A stretch of 64,000 nt of DNA, from assembly GCA_024281055.1 (NCBI GenBank), contig JAMXLF010000035.1, forward strand, positions 1-64,000. Direction: 5' to 3'. Shown here piece by piece: positions 52,555 to 61,018 of this stretch (its first letter is position 1; each line of letters starts with the position of its first letter). The position numbers were made by a program, and so were the translations under genes. The DNA comes from Geobacteraceae bacterium (lineage in GTDB: Bacteria; Desulfobacterota; Desulfuromonadia; Geobacterales; Geobacteraceae). Under the pieces are notes generated by a model. That model saw only the letters and a program-made list of their open reading frames with translations. It searched no databases and was not told where the DNA came from.

Positions 52555-54030
52555 TTATTTTTCCTTCCTGAGCTGCGGGAAGAGGATGACGTCGCGGATG
52601 GACGGCGAATCGGTCAGGAGCATGACGAGCCGGTCGATGCCGATCCCCTCCCCCGCTGCGGGGGGCATGCCGTACTCCAGCGCACGGATGTAATCCTCGT
52701 CCATGTAGTGGGCCTCCTCGTCACCCTTTGCCTTCTCCGCTACCTGGGCCAGGAACCGCTCCTTCTGGTCGAGGGGGTCGTTCAGCTCGGAAAAGGCGTT
52801 GGCCATCTCGCGGCCGACACAGAAAAACTCGAACCGATCGACAATGTCCGGATCGTGGTCGTTCTTGCGGGACAGGGGCGACACTTCAGTCGGATAGGCC
52901 GTAATGAAGGTGGGCTGAATCAGCTTCGACTCCGCCACTTCCTCGAAAATCTCGGTGATGAGCTTGCCGTAACCGATGTCGGCCGGGAGGTCGAGCCCGA
53001 GTTCCTGGGCATAGGCGTAGGCGAGGTCGCGGTCTTCGAGGGCCTTGGCGCTGATGGTGCCGTACTCGAGGATCGCCTCCTTCACGGTCAGCCGCCTCCA
53101 GGGGCGTTTGAAACTGATCGCCTCGCCCTGGCAGGTAAACTCCAGGGTGCCGAGGAGTTCCTGGGCCACATGACAGAGGAGTTCCTCGGTGAAATCCATG
53201 AGATCCTCATAGGTGGCATAGGCCTGATAGAACTCCATCATGGTGAATTCCGGGTTGTGCCGGATGGAGATTCCCTCGTTGCGGAAGTTGCGGTTGATCT
53301 CGAAGACCCTTTCGAAGCCACCGACCACGAGCCGTTTGAGGTAGAGCTCCGGGGCGATTCGCAGATAGAGATCCATGTCGAGGGCGTTGTGATGGGTCAC
53401 GAACGGCCGGGCTGTGGCGCCTCCGGGAATCGGCTGCATCATCGGCGTTTCCACCTCGAGGAAGTCGCGGCTGGTCATGAACTCGCGGATCAGGTTGACG
53501 ATCCGGGAACGCTTGATGAATACCTCGCGCGCCTCGGGATTGACGATGAGATCCACGTAGCGCTGCCGGTAACGGGTTTCGACATCGGTGAGGCCGTGGA
53601 ACTTCTCCGGCAGAGGCAGCAGAGACTTGGTCAGAAGGCGGATTGCCGTCACATGGAGGGAGAGTTCACCGGTCTTGGTCCGGAACGGCACTCCGGTGGC
53701 CCCGATGATGTCACCGATATCGTAGCTCTCGAAATCCGCGTAGGCCTCGTCACCGACCGCATCCTTCTTCACATAGAGCTGTACGCGTCCCTTCCGGTCC
53801 TGGAGCTGGATGAAAGCCGCCTTGCCGAAGGAACGGCGGGCCAGAATACGCCCTGCGACGACAAAGCTCTGCGGTTCTTCCTCGATGGTCTCCCCATTAC
53901 CGTGGACAGCAAAAATATCGGCAGAAGTATGGCACGGACGGAAGTCGTTGGGATAGGGGTTGACCCCCGCTTCCCACATGGCGTCCACCTTTCGCCGTCT
54001 TTGCAGAAAAAGCTCGTTTATCTCTTCCAT
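52555..54030 (-). CDS. lysS: Lysyl-tRNA synthetase, class II
   Basis: This enzyme charges tRNA-Lys. The 491-residue protein has an N-terminal OB-fold anticodon-binding domain (VVAGRILARRSFGKAAFIQLQD) and a class II core. Motif 2 is around FRNEGISIRHNPEFTMMEF and motif 3 is GIGIDRLVMLLTD. The start MEEINELF is the first ATG and fits the family N-terminus. A well-formed promoter lies upstream at 54086-54114. No T-box-like leader is visible. Confidence 0.96.
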   Translation of the reverse strand: MEEINELFLQRRRKVDAMWEAGVNPYPNDFRPCHTSADIFAVHGNGETIEEEPQSFVVAGRILARRSFGKAAFIQLQDRKGRVQLYVKKDAVGDEAYADFESYDIGDIIGATGVPFRTKTGELSLHVTAIRLLTKSLLPLPEKFHGLTDVETRYRQRYVDLIVNPEAREVFIKRSRIVNLIREFMTSRDFLEVETPMMQPIPGGATARPFVTHHNALDMDLYLRIAPELYLKRLVVGGFERVFEINRNFRNEGISIRHNPEFTMMEFYQAYATYEDLMDFTEELLCHVAQELLGTLEFTCQGEAISFKRPWRRLTVKEAILEYGTISAKALEDRDLAYAYAQELGLDLPADIGYGKLITEIFEEVAESKLIQPTFITAYPTEVSPLSRKNDHDPDIVDRFEFFCVGREMANAFSELNDPLDQKERFLAQVAEKAKGDEEAHYMDEDYIRALEYGMPPAAGEGIGIDRLVMLLTDSPSIRDVILFPQLRKEK

Positions 54031-54085
54031 CGGGAATCGTCACCCTTTCTCCAGCGCCTCGCGGCAGCCGGCATAACAAACTGTG

Positions 54086-54114
54086 AAAATAGCCTTTTCA
54101 TCGGCTTTAGTCAA
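54086..54114 (-). promoter_or_regulatory. Sigma70-type promoter for lysS
   Basis: On the minus strand TTGACT (54114-54109) and TATTTT (54091-54086) are separated by exactly 17 bp, about 55 bp before the lysS ATG. The -35 matches consensus at five of six positions. Confidence 0.7.
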
Positions 54115-54283
54115 GCAAAAAGGGGTGTTATTACACCGCTCTGGAATAACGCCAAGACTGATCTGGTGCCGAATTCCCAGGACCCTTCCTAACGTAGCAT
54201 GGCTTGAAGAGAGCAGTGGGGCAAGGTCAACGGGAAGGGGAGAGGAGACCAGAAGAGTCCACCTCTCTCTTGTATGCATAAAT

Positions 54284-54318
54284 AAGCCGCCTTCCGGTTA
54301 AATCCGGCAAAGCGGCTT
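54284..54318 (-). terminator. Terminator of the DUF4139 gene
   Basis: AAGCCGC (54284-54290) pairs with GCGGCTT (54312-54318) and an inner CCGG pairs with CCGG. On the minus strand the stem is followed by ATTTAT, a weak T tract. It lies 35 bases after the stop at 54353. Confidence 0.6.
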
Positions 54319-54352
54319 GTCATTCGAAGCGGTTTTGTCCTGCCATCGTGTC

Positions 54353-55336
54353 CTACTTCCCGACAGTCACCTCTTTCACCTCGCCGGGAAGTGCGCCGTC
54401 GAACCGGACCTTGCCCAGATACTCCCCCCGCGCGAAGCAGCTGGCCTCGCCGGCGGGGAGACTCACGTCGGCCGGACTCTTGAACGAAAAGCTGAGACAG
54501 GATTGGGGTGTTGCCGTAAATTGTGCCTTCTCGACCGGCAACCGGAGCGTCTTAATCTTACCGGAGCCGTCCCCGGCTACAGGGAATAGTGGTTTCCCCG
54601 TACTCTCCACCAGTCTGGCGGGGACAACCGAGACCGCCGCCCCCTTGGTAACCGACGGGACGTCGGCAAACAGGGCTACCTCCGCCTGACCGTCGCCGTT
54701 CAACCGGAACGTGTACCGTGGGGTCCACTGCGCCCCGGCGAGGAGGTAGGAAACCTTCACCCGCCCTCCCTTGCCTGCCAGCCAGACTCTGGCGACACTG
54801 CCCCCCACGTTCCCCTTCTTCTTCATCTCGGCCAGGGAAGAGTCAACTCCCTTTAGTTCCTGTTCCGCCTTACGCCGCACCCGATATACACCTTCCAACT
54901 GAGCGATGGCATACTCGGTACCCTGACGGATCGCCGCCATGGGGTCGGGGTTGGTCTTGCTCTTGCGTGGGGCTTTGCCACTCTGGGACTTGGCCGCCGC
55001 CAGAAAAATCTCTTCCCGCGTCTCCAGGGCCTTCAGGCGGTCCTCCACGGACTCCCTCCGCTCGGTGAGCCGAGCTATTTCTTTTTCCGTACGCCGGTCA
55101 ACACGGGCAGGGACAACCTCAACCCGGGCAATCTCGGACCGTCCAAGGGGGATTAGGCGCAGGGAGTTTGCCTGGACATTGCCGGGAAGAGCGACTTCCA
55201 GATAGCCGCGGGGCGCAGAAAGCTCACTCTCCACCCGAGCCCCGTCCAGGTAGAGGGTGACGGCTCTGGTCGCGGCACCGACAGGAACCGTCAACATTAG
55301 CGTCAACAAGACGATAAAAAAAGAAATGAGCTGCAT
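54353..55336 (-). CDS. DUF4140/DUF4139-type exported protein (short form)
   Basis: The 327-residue protein resembles the mucoidy-inhibitor-A/DUF4139 family, whose function is not defined. It has a signal peptide (to about VPVGAA) and a DUF4140-like beta region (YLDGARVESELSAPRGYLEVALPGNV). A coiled region follows (70-165), and then a DUF4139-like barrel with VKVSYLLAGAQWTPRYTFRLNGDG. Many family members are about 500 residues or more, so this is a short version whose C-terminal part is condensed. A rho-independent terminator follows it. Confidence 0.7.
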   Translation of the reverse strand: MQLISFFIVLLTLMLTVPVGAATRAVTLYLDGARVESELSAPRGYLEVALPGNVQANSLRLIPLGRSEIARVEVVPARVDRRTEKEIARLTERRESVEDRLKALETREEIFLAAAKSQSGKAPRKSKTNPDPMAAIRQGTEYAIAQLEGVYRVRRKAEQELKGVDSSLAEMKKKGNVGGSVARVWLAGKGGRVKVSYLLAGAQWTPRYTFRLNGDGQAEVALFADVPSVTKGAAVSVVPARLVESTGKPLFPVAGDGSGKIKTLRLPVEKAQFTATPQSCLSFSFKSPADVSLPAGEASCFARGEYLGKVRFDGALPGEVKEVTVGK

Positions 55337-55389
55337 GCTACCCTCCTATACGGAAGAGGGACTACATTACCTGTTGAACAGGGAAACAG

Positions 55390-55854
55390 CTACTTGGCAA
55401 CGTCGAGGAGTTCCACCTCGAAGATCAGCGTCGCGTTCGGGGGAATCACACCGCCGGCGCCAGCTGCACCGTAACCGAGCTGCGGTGGGATGACCAGCTT
55501 CCGCTTGCCGCCGACCTTCATGGTCATGACTCCCTCGTCCCACCCCGGGATCACCTGGCCGGCGCCAATGGTGAAGACAAGGGGCTCGCCCCGGTCGACG
55601 GAGCTGTCGAACTTGGTGCCGTTCTCCAGCCAGCCGGTGTAATGGACCTTCACGGCTTTGCCCGGGACGGGCGTGGCCCCGTTACCAATGACCAGGTCGG
55701 CATAGGAAAGCCCGGAAGGCGTTGTCACCAGATTTGCCACAGCGGGCGCACCCTTCGTTCCGGCAGCCGGTTTCACCTCTTTCTGGGAGCAGGCGGGAAT
55801 CACCACCGCCGCCACCAGAAGCATAAACACGATCAACTTCTCCAATCCCCTCAC
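55390..55854 (-). CDS. FKBP-type peptidyl-prolyl isomerase lipoprotein
   Basis: This 154-residue protein has an N-terminal hydrophobic segment ending in VVIPAC, a possible lipobox that would attach Cys22 to lipid. One FKBP domain then carries the expected aromatic and acidic pocket residues ([47 protein letters not shown]). It probably assists folding in the periplasm. The start is GTG at 55854 with GGGAGGA six bases upstream. Dispersed repeat copy C lies just upstream. Confidence 0.88.
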   Translation of the reverse strand: MRGLEKLIVFMLLVAAVVIPACSQKEVKPAAGTKGAPAVANLVTTPSGLSYADLVIGNGATPVPGKAVKVHYTGWLENGTKFDSSVDRGEPLVFTIGAGQVIPGWDEGVMTMKVGGKRKLVIPPQLGYGAAGAGGVIPPNATLIFEVELLDVAK

Positions 55855-55910
55855 AACATCCTCCCAGCCAATAAACTATTTGAAGTTTGTATTTGGTTTT
55901 CAAAATCTGC

Positions 55911-56031
55911 ACGGGCGCCGATTTTTTGTCCTGGCAAGGCTGTCGAGGGGGCGCGCGGAGGCGTGGCAGCGCCACGCCGCACAAGGGCTTCCGAAGACTT
56001 ACGCAGCCAGGGCAAAAAAGCGGCGTCCGTC
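55911..56031. repeat. Dispersed structured repeat, copy C (divergent)
   Basis: A diverged copy between the FKBP and DUF1015 genes, sharing GGCGCGCGGAGGCGT and CGCCGCACAAGG with copies A and B. Its stem is GGCGTGGC (55960-55967) with GCCACGCC (55971-55978) around AGC. The sequence has changed but pairing is preserved. It ends directly before the DUF1015 stop codon. Confidence 0.65.
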
Positions 56032-57276
56032 CTACGAAAGGAGATGGACGAACAGGCCGCTCCGGAGCTTCGGCTCGAACCACGTCGACTTGGGGGGCAT
56101 GATCTTGTCCGCGTCGGCCAGTTCCATGAGCTCCCCGATGGAGGTGGGGTAGAGGACGAAGGCCACCTCGTACTCACCACTGTTCACCAATCGCTCCAGT
56201 TCCGCCGTACCCCGGATGCCACCGACGAAATGGATCCGTTGATCGGTGCGCGGATTGCGGATGCCGAGCACCGGTGAGAGGAGGTTGTCCTGGAGGATGG
56301 AGACATCGAGCCGAGCGACGGCGTCATGCTCGTTGAAGCTCTCCTCTTTCGGCGTCAGCTCGTACCATTTCCCGTCCAGAAACATGCCGAACTGATGACG
56401 CCCGACCGGCTCCAGGGGGGATGACGCGGCCGGCGCGATCTCGAAGCGGAAGGCGACCTTCGCCATGAACTCGGCGATGGAAAGGCCATTCAGATCCTTC
56501 ACCACCCGGTTGTACGGCATGATGTGCAACTCGGCATCCGGGAAAATGACCGTCAGGAAGAAATTGTATTCTTCGGCGCCGCTGTGGGTGGGGTTCCCCG
56601 CCTTGCGCGCCCCCCTCACCCGGCTCGCCGCGGCGCTCCGATGGTGGCCGTCCGCCACGTAGAGGGTGGGAATAGCGGCAAACAGGGCGGTCAGCCGGTC
56701 AATAGCCGCTCGGTCCCTGATCACCCAGAAGGTGTGCGCCACCCCGTCGGTCGCGACGAAATCGTACTCCGGTTCACCAGCGGTAACCCCGGCGATGAGC
56801 GCGTTTATTTCCGGTACGCTCCGGCACGTGTAGAAAACCGGCTCGTCATTGGCGTCGAGGAGGTCGATATGCCGGACCCGGTCCTCCTCCTTGTCGGCCC
56901 TGGTCAACTCGTGCTTCTTGATGACCCCGCTTTCGTAGTCATCCACCCCGGCGCAAACCACGAGGCCGGTCTGGGTGATAGCCCCCATCCGTTGCCGGTA
57001 GACGTAATAGCATTCCCTCTCGTCCTGGACGAGGACCCGCTCGCCGATGAAGCGTTCCAGGTTCTCACGCCCCTTGCGGTAGACCGGTTCGGAATGGGGG
57101 TCGATCTCCGGCGCGAGGTCGATCTCCGGGCGGGAGACGTGCAGGAAGCTACAGGGGTTTCCCGCCGCCATCTGGCGTGCTTCCGCCACGCTCATGACGT
57201 CGTAGGGAAGTGCCGCCACCCGGTCGGCCAGTTCCCGGGGCGGTCGCAATGCCCTGAACGGTTTGATGATTGCCAT
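56032..57276 (-). CDS. DUF1015 family protein
   Basis: This 414-residue protein belongs to the DUF1015 family, found widely in anaerobes and of unknown biochemical function. It begins AIIKPFRALRPP and carries ALPYDVMSVAEAR, SFLHVSRPEIDL, ADGHHRSAAASRV (a conserved His-rich motif) and NFFLTVIFPDAELHIMPYNRVV. No signal peptide or membrane segment is visible, so it should be cytosolic. Word-repeat DNA precedes it and repeat copy C follows it. Confidence 0.88.
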   Translation of the reverse strand: MAIIKPFRALRPPRELADRVAALPYDVMSVAEARQMAAGNPCSFLHVSRPEIDLAPEIDPHSEPVYRKGRENLERFIGERVLVQDERECYYVYRQRMGAITQTGLVVCAGVDDYESGVIKKHELTRADKEEDRVRHIDLLDANDEPVFYTCRSVPEINALIAGVTAGEPEYDFVATDGVAHTFWVIRDRAAIDRLTALFAAIPTLYVADGHHRSAAASRVRGARKAGNPTHSGAEEYNFFLTVIFPDAELHIMPYNRVVKDLNGLSIAEFMAKVAFRFEIAPAASSPLEPVGRHQFGMFLDGKWYELTPKEESFNEHDAVARLDVSILQDNLLSPVLGIRNPRTDQRIHFVGGIRGTAELERLVNSGEYEVAFVLYPTSIGELMELADADKIMPPKSTWFEPKLRSGLFVHLLS

Positions 57277-57330
57277 GACTACCTCATCTTCAAGAGCTCA
57301 AGGACTCACATTTCATGCTTTGCGTTTATA

Positions 57331-57362
57331 AACTCAAAACTCAAAACTCGCAACTCAAAACT
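57331..57362. repeat. AACTCAA tandem word run
   Basis: Four close repeats of AACTCAAAACTC-type words lie directly before the NlpC/P60 stop codon. Unlike the other word spacers, I see no clear inverted arm here. Confidence 0.6.
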
Positions 57363-58142
57363 CTAAAAATACCGCCGTCCCCCGACAAACTTCCTGGTGA
57401 AGTACGGCTCGTCGAGGGACGATACCTTGATCTCGTCACCGCGGCGCGGGGCATGAACGAAACGGCCGTTTCCCACGTAGATCCCCACGTGGTTGATCTG
57501 GCTTTCCGAAGCGCCGAAGAAGACGAGGTCCCCGTCGTGCAGACTCTGCCGGTCGACGATCTCCCCGGTACGGAACTGTTCGGCGGATGTACGGGGAATA
57601 TTCACCCCGCACAGGTTGTAGACGGCCCGAGCAAACCCGCTGCAGTCCATCCCCTCCACCACATTGTTGCCACCCCACTGGTAGGGGATGCCGACGAACC
57701 GCTCGGCGGTCCGGGCGGCGATGGCCCCCATGTCGGGCCCCGTCTTCGGCTTTGGCGTCGGCCGGCTTTCTTCCGCTCGCAACTCCGGCTCCTTCGGTTT
57801 AACCAGGTAAGTTTCCCGAGGTGATGCGATGAAGAAGGAGCCGATAATTTTCTCCGCCACAAGTTTACGGGCCGCCTTAGTCGCCGCATCCCGGGTCGGG
57901 TAGTCGCCGAAGCGAACGGCGTACACGCCGTTGTCCTTCTTGAAATAGAAAGCCTCTATTCCCTTACCCTGGAGCTTGACGGTCAGGCGTTCGGCATTTT
58001 TCACCTCGGCGAACGCCCCCACCTGGATCGTATAACCGAGCCGGGAAATCCCCTTTATCTCGCGGAGCGGCGCGGCACAACCGCCGGCAGCGGTCAGCAG
58101 GATAAAACTGAGAAGCCAGACACCGGATACAAAACGAACCAT
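57363..58142 (-). CDS. SPOR-NlpC/P60 cell-wall hydrolase lipoprotein
   Basis: The 259-residue protein has a signal peptide with a lipobox-like AAGGC (Cys22). A SPOR domain (about 36-112; YTIQVGAFAEVKNAERL) is known in other proteins to bind denuded septal peptidoglycan. A C-terminal NlpC/P60 endopeptidase follows, with Cys167 (GMDCSGF), His218 (NHVGIYVG) and His230 (FVHAP). The SPOR-then-NlpC order suggests a division-site DL-endopeptidase anchored to a membrane. It is encoded upstream of the DUF1015 gene. Confidence 0.88.
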   Translation of the reverse strand: MVRFVSGVWLLSFILLTAAGGCAAPLREIKGISRLGYTIQVGAFAEVKNAERLTVKLQGKGIEAFYFKKDNGVYAVRFGDYPTRDAATKAARKLVAEKIIGSFFIASPRETYLVKPKEPELRAEESRPTPKPKTGPDMGAIAARTAERFVGIPYQWGGNNVVEGMDCSGFARAVYNLCGVNIPRTSAEQFRTGEIVDRQSLHDGDLVFFGASESQINHVGIYVGNGRFVHAPRRGDEIKVSSLDEPYFTRKFVGGRRYF

Positions 58143-58180
58143 TGGCAGAACCCTTTAACCATCAAAACAACGAACAATTC

Positions 58181-58257
58181 AACAAGGATATACAGGATGA
58201 AAAGAATGAAGATAAACCTTTATTTGTCTGATTTTATCCTGAATATCCTGTTCATCC
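58181..58257. repeat. ACAGGAT word-repeat foldback downstream of prfB
   Basis: The left arm (58181-58218) reads AACAAGGATATACAGGATGA and the right arm (58230-58257) is an imperfect inverse with ATCCTGAATATCCTGTTCAT. It lies between prfB and the NlpC/P60 gene. Confidence 0.7.
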
Positions 58258-58293
58258 CCGTTAAAAAGATGTTCTCTTGTGATAAAATCAACG

Positions 58294-59407
58294 TTATTCA
58301 TCGGTAACATTCCGCCGAACTCCCATGAGGAAGGCGATGATGAACTCTTCCAGGTCTCCGTCGAGGACTGCATCGGGGTTACCGGTCTCCACCCCGGTAC
58401 GCAGGTCCTTGACCATCTTGTAGGGGTGCAGGACGTAGGAGCGGATCTGACTTCCCCACCCGATATCCTTCTTCTCCCCGCCGATCTCGGCAGCCTTCGC
58501 CTCACGCTCCTGGAGCTCCCGTTCGTAGAGCTTTGCCCGCAGAACGCGCATGGCCGTTGCCCGGTTCAGGTGCTGGCTCCGCTCGGTCTGACAGGCCACG
58601 ACAATGTCGGTGGGAAGGTGGGTGATCCTGATGGCCGAATCGGTGGTGTTGACGTGCTGCCCCCCCGCGCCGCTCGACCGGTAGGTGTCCACCCGCAGGT
58701 CGGACTCGGCGATCTTCACCTCGATGTCGTCCTCAATCTCGGGGAAGACGAAGACCGCGGCAAAGGAGGTATGGCGGCGGGCGTTGGCATCGAAGGGGGA
58801 GATGCGAACGAGGCGGTGGATGCCGGCTTCGGCCTTGAGATAGCCATAGGCATATTCGCCGGTGACGGAGAAGGTGACCCCTTTTACCCCCGCCTCTTCG
58901 CCCGCCTGGTAGTCGGTGATCTCGGTCCGCCATCCCTTACGTTCGCAGTAGCGGAGGTACATCCGCAGGAGCATCTCGGCCCAGTCCTGAGACTCGGTAC
59001 CGCCGGCGCCGGCGTTAATGGAGACGAAGCAGGAGCTGGCATCATGGGGCCCGGAAAGCATCCGCTGGAACTCGGCTTGGCCGACCCCCTCCTCCAACTC
59101 CACGTTGAGCTTGCGCACCTCGGCGAGGGTCGCCTCGTCCTCCGCCTCGCTCCCCAGCTCAATGAGGACCTGGATATCCTCCTGGAGCCGGTTGAGCCTG
59201 TCCCAAGTGGATACCGCCTTTTCCATGACGGTCCGCTCCTTGAGGACCCGCTGGGCGGTCTCCTGATCGTCCCAGAAACCGGGGCCAGCGATCCGGGACT
59301 CCAGTTCCTGGATATCCTCCCGCTTCCGGTCTATGTCAAAGAGACCCCCGAAGTTTGGCGATCCGTTCCGCAAGTCCTTCTACCCGGGCTACTTCTTCTC
59401 TGAACAT
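58294..59407 (-). CDS. prfB: Peptide chain release factor 2 (programmed +1 frameshift)
   Basis: RF2 terminates translation at UGA and UAA codons. The product is translated from ATG 59407 for 23 codons to a CTT at the in-frame TGA (59338-59336). A +1 shift then continues to 58294, for 370 residues in total. SPF (203-205) and GGQ (248-250) fall where they do in E. coli RF2. GGAG precedes the ATG. The frameshift makes this one gene; the second frame alone would miss the start. Confidence 0.95.
59335..59350 (-). promoter_or_regulatory. RF2 programmed frameshift site
   Basis: The slip CTT TGA C (59341-59335) is preceded by the Shine-Dalgarno-like CGGGGG (59350-59345), the standard RF2 autoregulatory arrangement. 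A low RF2 level slows UGA recognition and favours the +1 shift. Confidence 0.92.
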
Positions 59408-59428
59408 CTGAATCTCCTTTTATGAACC

Positions 59429-59450
59429 GTGAATGGTGAATAGTGAATGG
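59429..59450. repeat. Short GTGAATGG word run between lnt and prfB
   Basis: GTGAATGGTGAATAGTGAATGG uses the same word as the gnnA-gnnB spacer, without a matching inverted arm. Confidence 0.55.
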
Positions 59451-59462
59451 AGAGGGCGCGAA

Positions 59463-60998
59463 TCAGGATTTGCGTCCCTTTCTCGTTGCCAAGATTGTCA
59501 AGACCGCCGTCCCGGCCAGGCAAAGCCCGGCAAAGACGTCGCCGAAACGACTGTAGAAGGTATTCCCCGTGCCGAGCTGCACCTCGCCGGTCAGGACCGC
59601 CTCCTTGAACAGGGGGGTCGTGCCGCGGATATGCCCCCGGCTGTCGACGATGGCGGAGATGCCGGTATTCGTGGCACGCACCAGCGGGACCCGGTTCTCC
59701 ACAGCCCGGAAGATGGTCATGGAGAGATGCTGGTAGGGGGCCGACGACCGCTTGTACCAGGCATCGTTGGAGATGTTGACGAGCAGTCGAGCCCCCGCCT
59801 GCACGTAGGCCCGGGAAAGTTCCGGAAAGATTCCCTCGAAGCAGACGAGCACGCCGATCACCCCCTTGCCGGTGTTGAGAGGGGTGATACGGCTGCCGGG
59901 CGAAAAGTCGCCGATCCCCTCCACGAGCTTGCTGACAAAGGGAAGAAATTTGGCCAAGGGCACGTACTCGCCGAAGGGAACGAGGTGCATCTTGTCGCTC
60001 CGTCCCATCACCTCGCCGGTCGGCGAGAGGAGAAAGGCGCTGTTCAGGTAGCTGACGCGGTCCCCTTCCTTTTCGTAAGCCGGGCTCCCGAAGACAAGGC
60101 AAGTGTGGAGCTGGGCGGCAAGAGACTTTATCCGGGCCGCGTAGCGCTCATCGCTCTGGAAAAAGAACGGCGCCGCGCTTTCGGGCCAGACCACAAGGTC
60201 CTTCCCCCCGGCAGCCCCCTGGCGGGAAAGGCGTTCGTAGATGGAGACCGTCGCTTCCTGAAAAGTGGGATCCCACTTGACGTCCTGGGAGATGTTCCCC
60301 TGGATCAGGGCGACCGTCCGCTTTTCCCCATGGTCCACGCCGGTGAGCCTGAAAAAGCCGTACCCAAGCGTCAGTGCCATGAGGCTGAAGAAAATGGCGG
60401 CACTGCGGGCTGGGTAGGCGGTGGAGTCACGCTTGACTACCCCTTTGATGATCAGGTACAGCACCACGTTGCCGCAGGCTATGAGAAAGGAGAGCCCGTA
60501 AACGCCGGTAATGTCGGCGATCTGGATCAGCGGCAGGGTGCGGTACTGGGAATAGCCGAGACTCGCCCACGGGAACCCGGTCAGGAAAAAGGCGCGGAGA
60601 TATTCGAACCCAACCCAGATTAGCGGAAACGAGAGAACCGGCGAGATGCCGCACTCTTCGCCCTTGCGCACGAGCGCGGCGACCAGAGCAACATAGAGAG
60701 CAAGATAGGCCACCAGCAGCAGATAGAGACAGACACTGACGCTCCAGTGAAGCTTGCCGTAGGTCACCATGACGATGTTCAACCAGTAGAGGATGCCGCC
60801 GTAAGCAACCATGCCGCAGGTAAACCCGAGACGCAGCGCCTTGCCGGGACTCTTTCTGCCCATGGCGAGGAAGAGCGGCACAAAGGCGAACCACGCCAGA
60901 ATAGAGAGCCCGGGCTTGGGGAACGAGAGCGCCAGCAAGACTCCGGACAGGGCCGCCAGGAGATAATCGCGCCGGGAAACGGCGGTGACATCGGGCAT
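59463..60998 (-). CDS. lnt: Apolipoprotein N-acyltransferase
   Basis: Lnt adds the third acyl chain to lipoproteins in the inner membrane. The 511 residues comprise several N-terminal membrane helices and a nitrilase-like periplasmic domain. The triad is Glu273 (WPESAAP), Lys336 ([15 protein letters not shown]) and Cys386 ([10 protein letters not shown]). The ATG at 60998 starts the family N-terminus; extending upstream to 61286 would overlap the corC-like gene with no hydrophobic content. It supplies substrates for the LolCD exporter encoded in the same window. Confidence 0.94.
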   Translation of the reverse strand: MPDVTAVSRRDYLLAALSGVLLALSFPKPGLSILAWFAFVPLFLAMGRKSPGKALRLGFTCGMVAYGGILYWLNIVMVTYGKLHWSVSVCLYLLLVAYLALYVALVAALVRKGEECGISPVLSFPLIWVGFEYLRAFFLTGFPWASLGYSQYRTLPLIQIADITGVYGLSFLIACGNVVLYLIIKGVVKRDSTAYPARSAAIFFSLMALTLGYGFFRLTGVDHGEKRTVALIQGNISQDVKWDPTFQEATVSIYERLSRQGAAGGKDLVVWPESAAPFFFQSDERYAARIKSLAAQLHTCLVFGSPAYEKEGDRVSYLNSAFLLSPTGEVMGRSDKMHLVPFGEYVPLAKFLPFVSKLVEGIGDFSPGSRITPLNTGKGVIGVLVCFEGIFPELSRAYVQAGARLLVNISNDAWYKRSSAPYQHLSMTIFRAVENRVPLVRATNTGISAIVDSRGHIRGTTPLFKEAVLTGEVQLGTGNTFYSRFGDVFAGLCLAGTAVLTILATRKGRKS

Positions 60999-61018
60999 GT
61001 TGAATCGGTAACGGTCCA

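Larger units (their letters stand above)
54031..54352. other. Intergenic region upstream of lysS
   Basis: This 322-base region contains the lysS promoter, the terminator of the DUF4139 gene and a GTTATT/AATAAC inverted pair near 54131-54150. It also has a purine-rich stretch (54190-54256). In-frame open stretches here are short, lack ribosome-binding sites and resemble no protein, so I see no gene. Confidence 0.6.

Noticed and set aside
54083-54301. Small plus-strand frame upstream of lysS
   Set aside because: It has no ribosome-binding site or recognisable protein features and crosses the lysS promoter and the DUF4139 terminator.
54031-54352. T-box or riboswitch leader of lysS
   Set aside because: No T-box sequence or antiterminator is visible, and the predicted transcript leader from the promoter is only about 50 bases. 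The strong hairpin here is the terminator of the DUF4139 gene.
57331-57362. CRISPR array
   Set aside because: The units are short imperfect tandem words without spacers, and no cas genes are present.
58294-59373. prfB as a frame-disrupted pseudogene
   Set aside because: The CTT TGA C site with an upstream CGGGGG is the canonical RF2 recoding signal, and the joined product has normal length and motifs.
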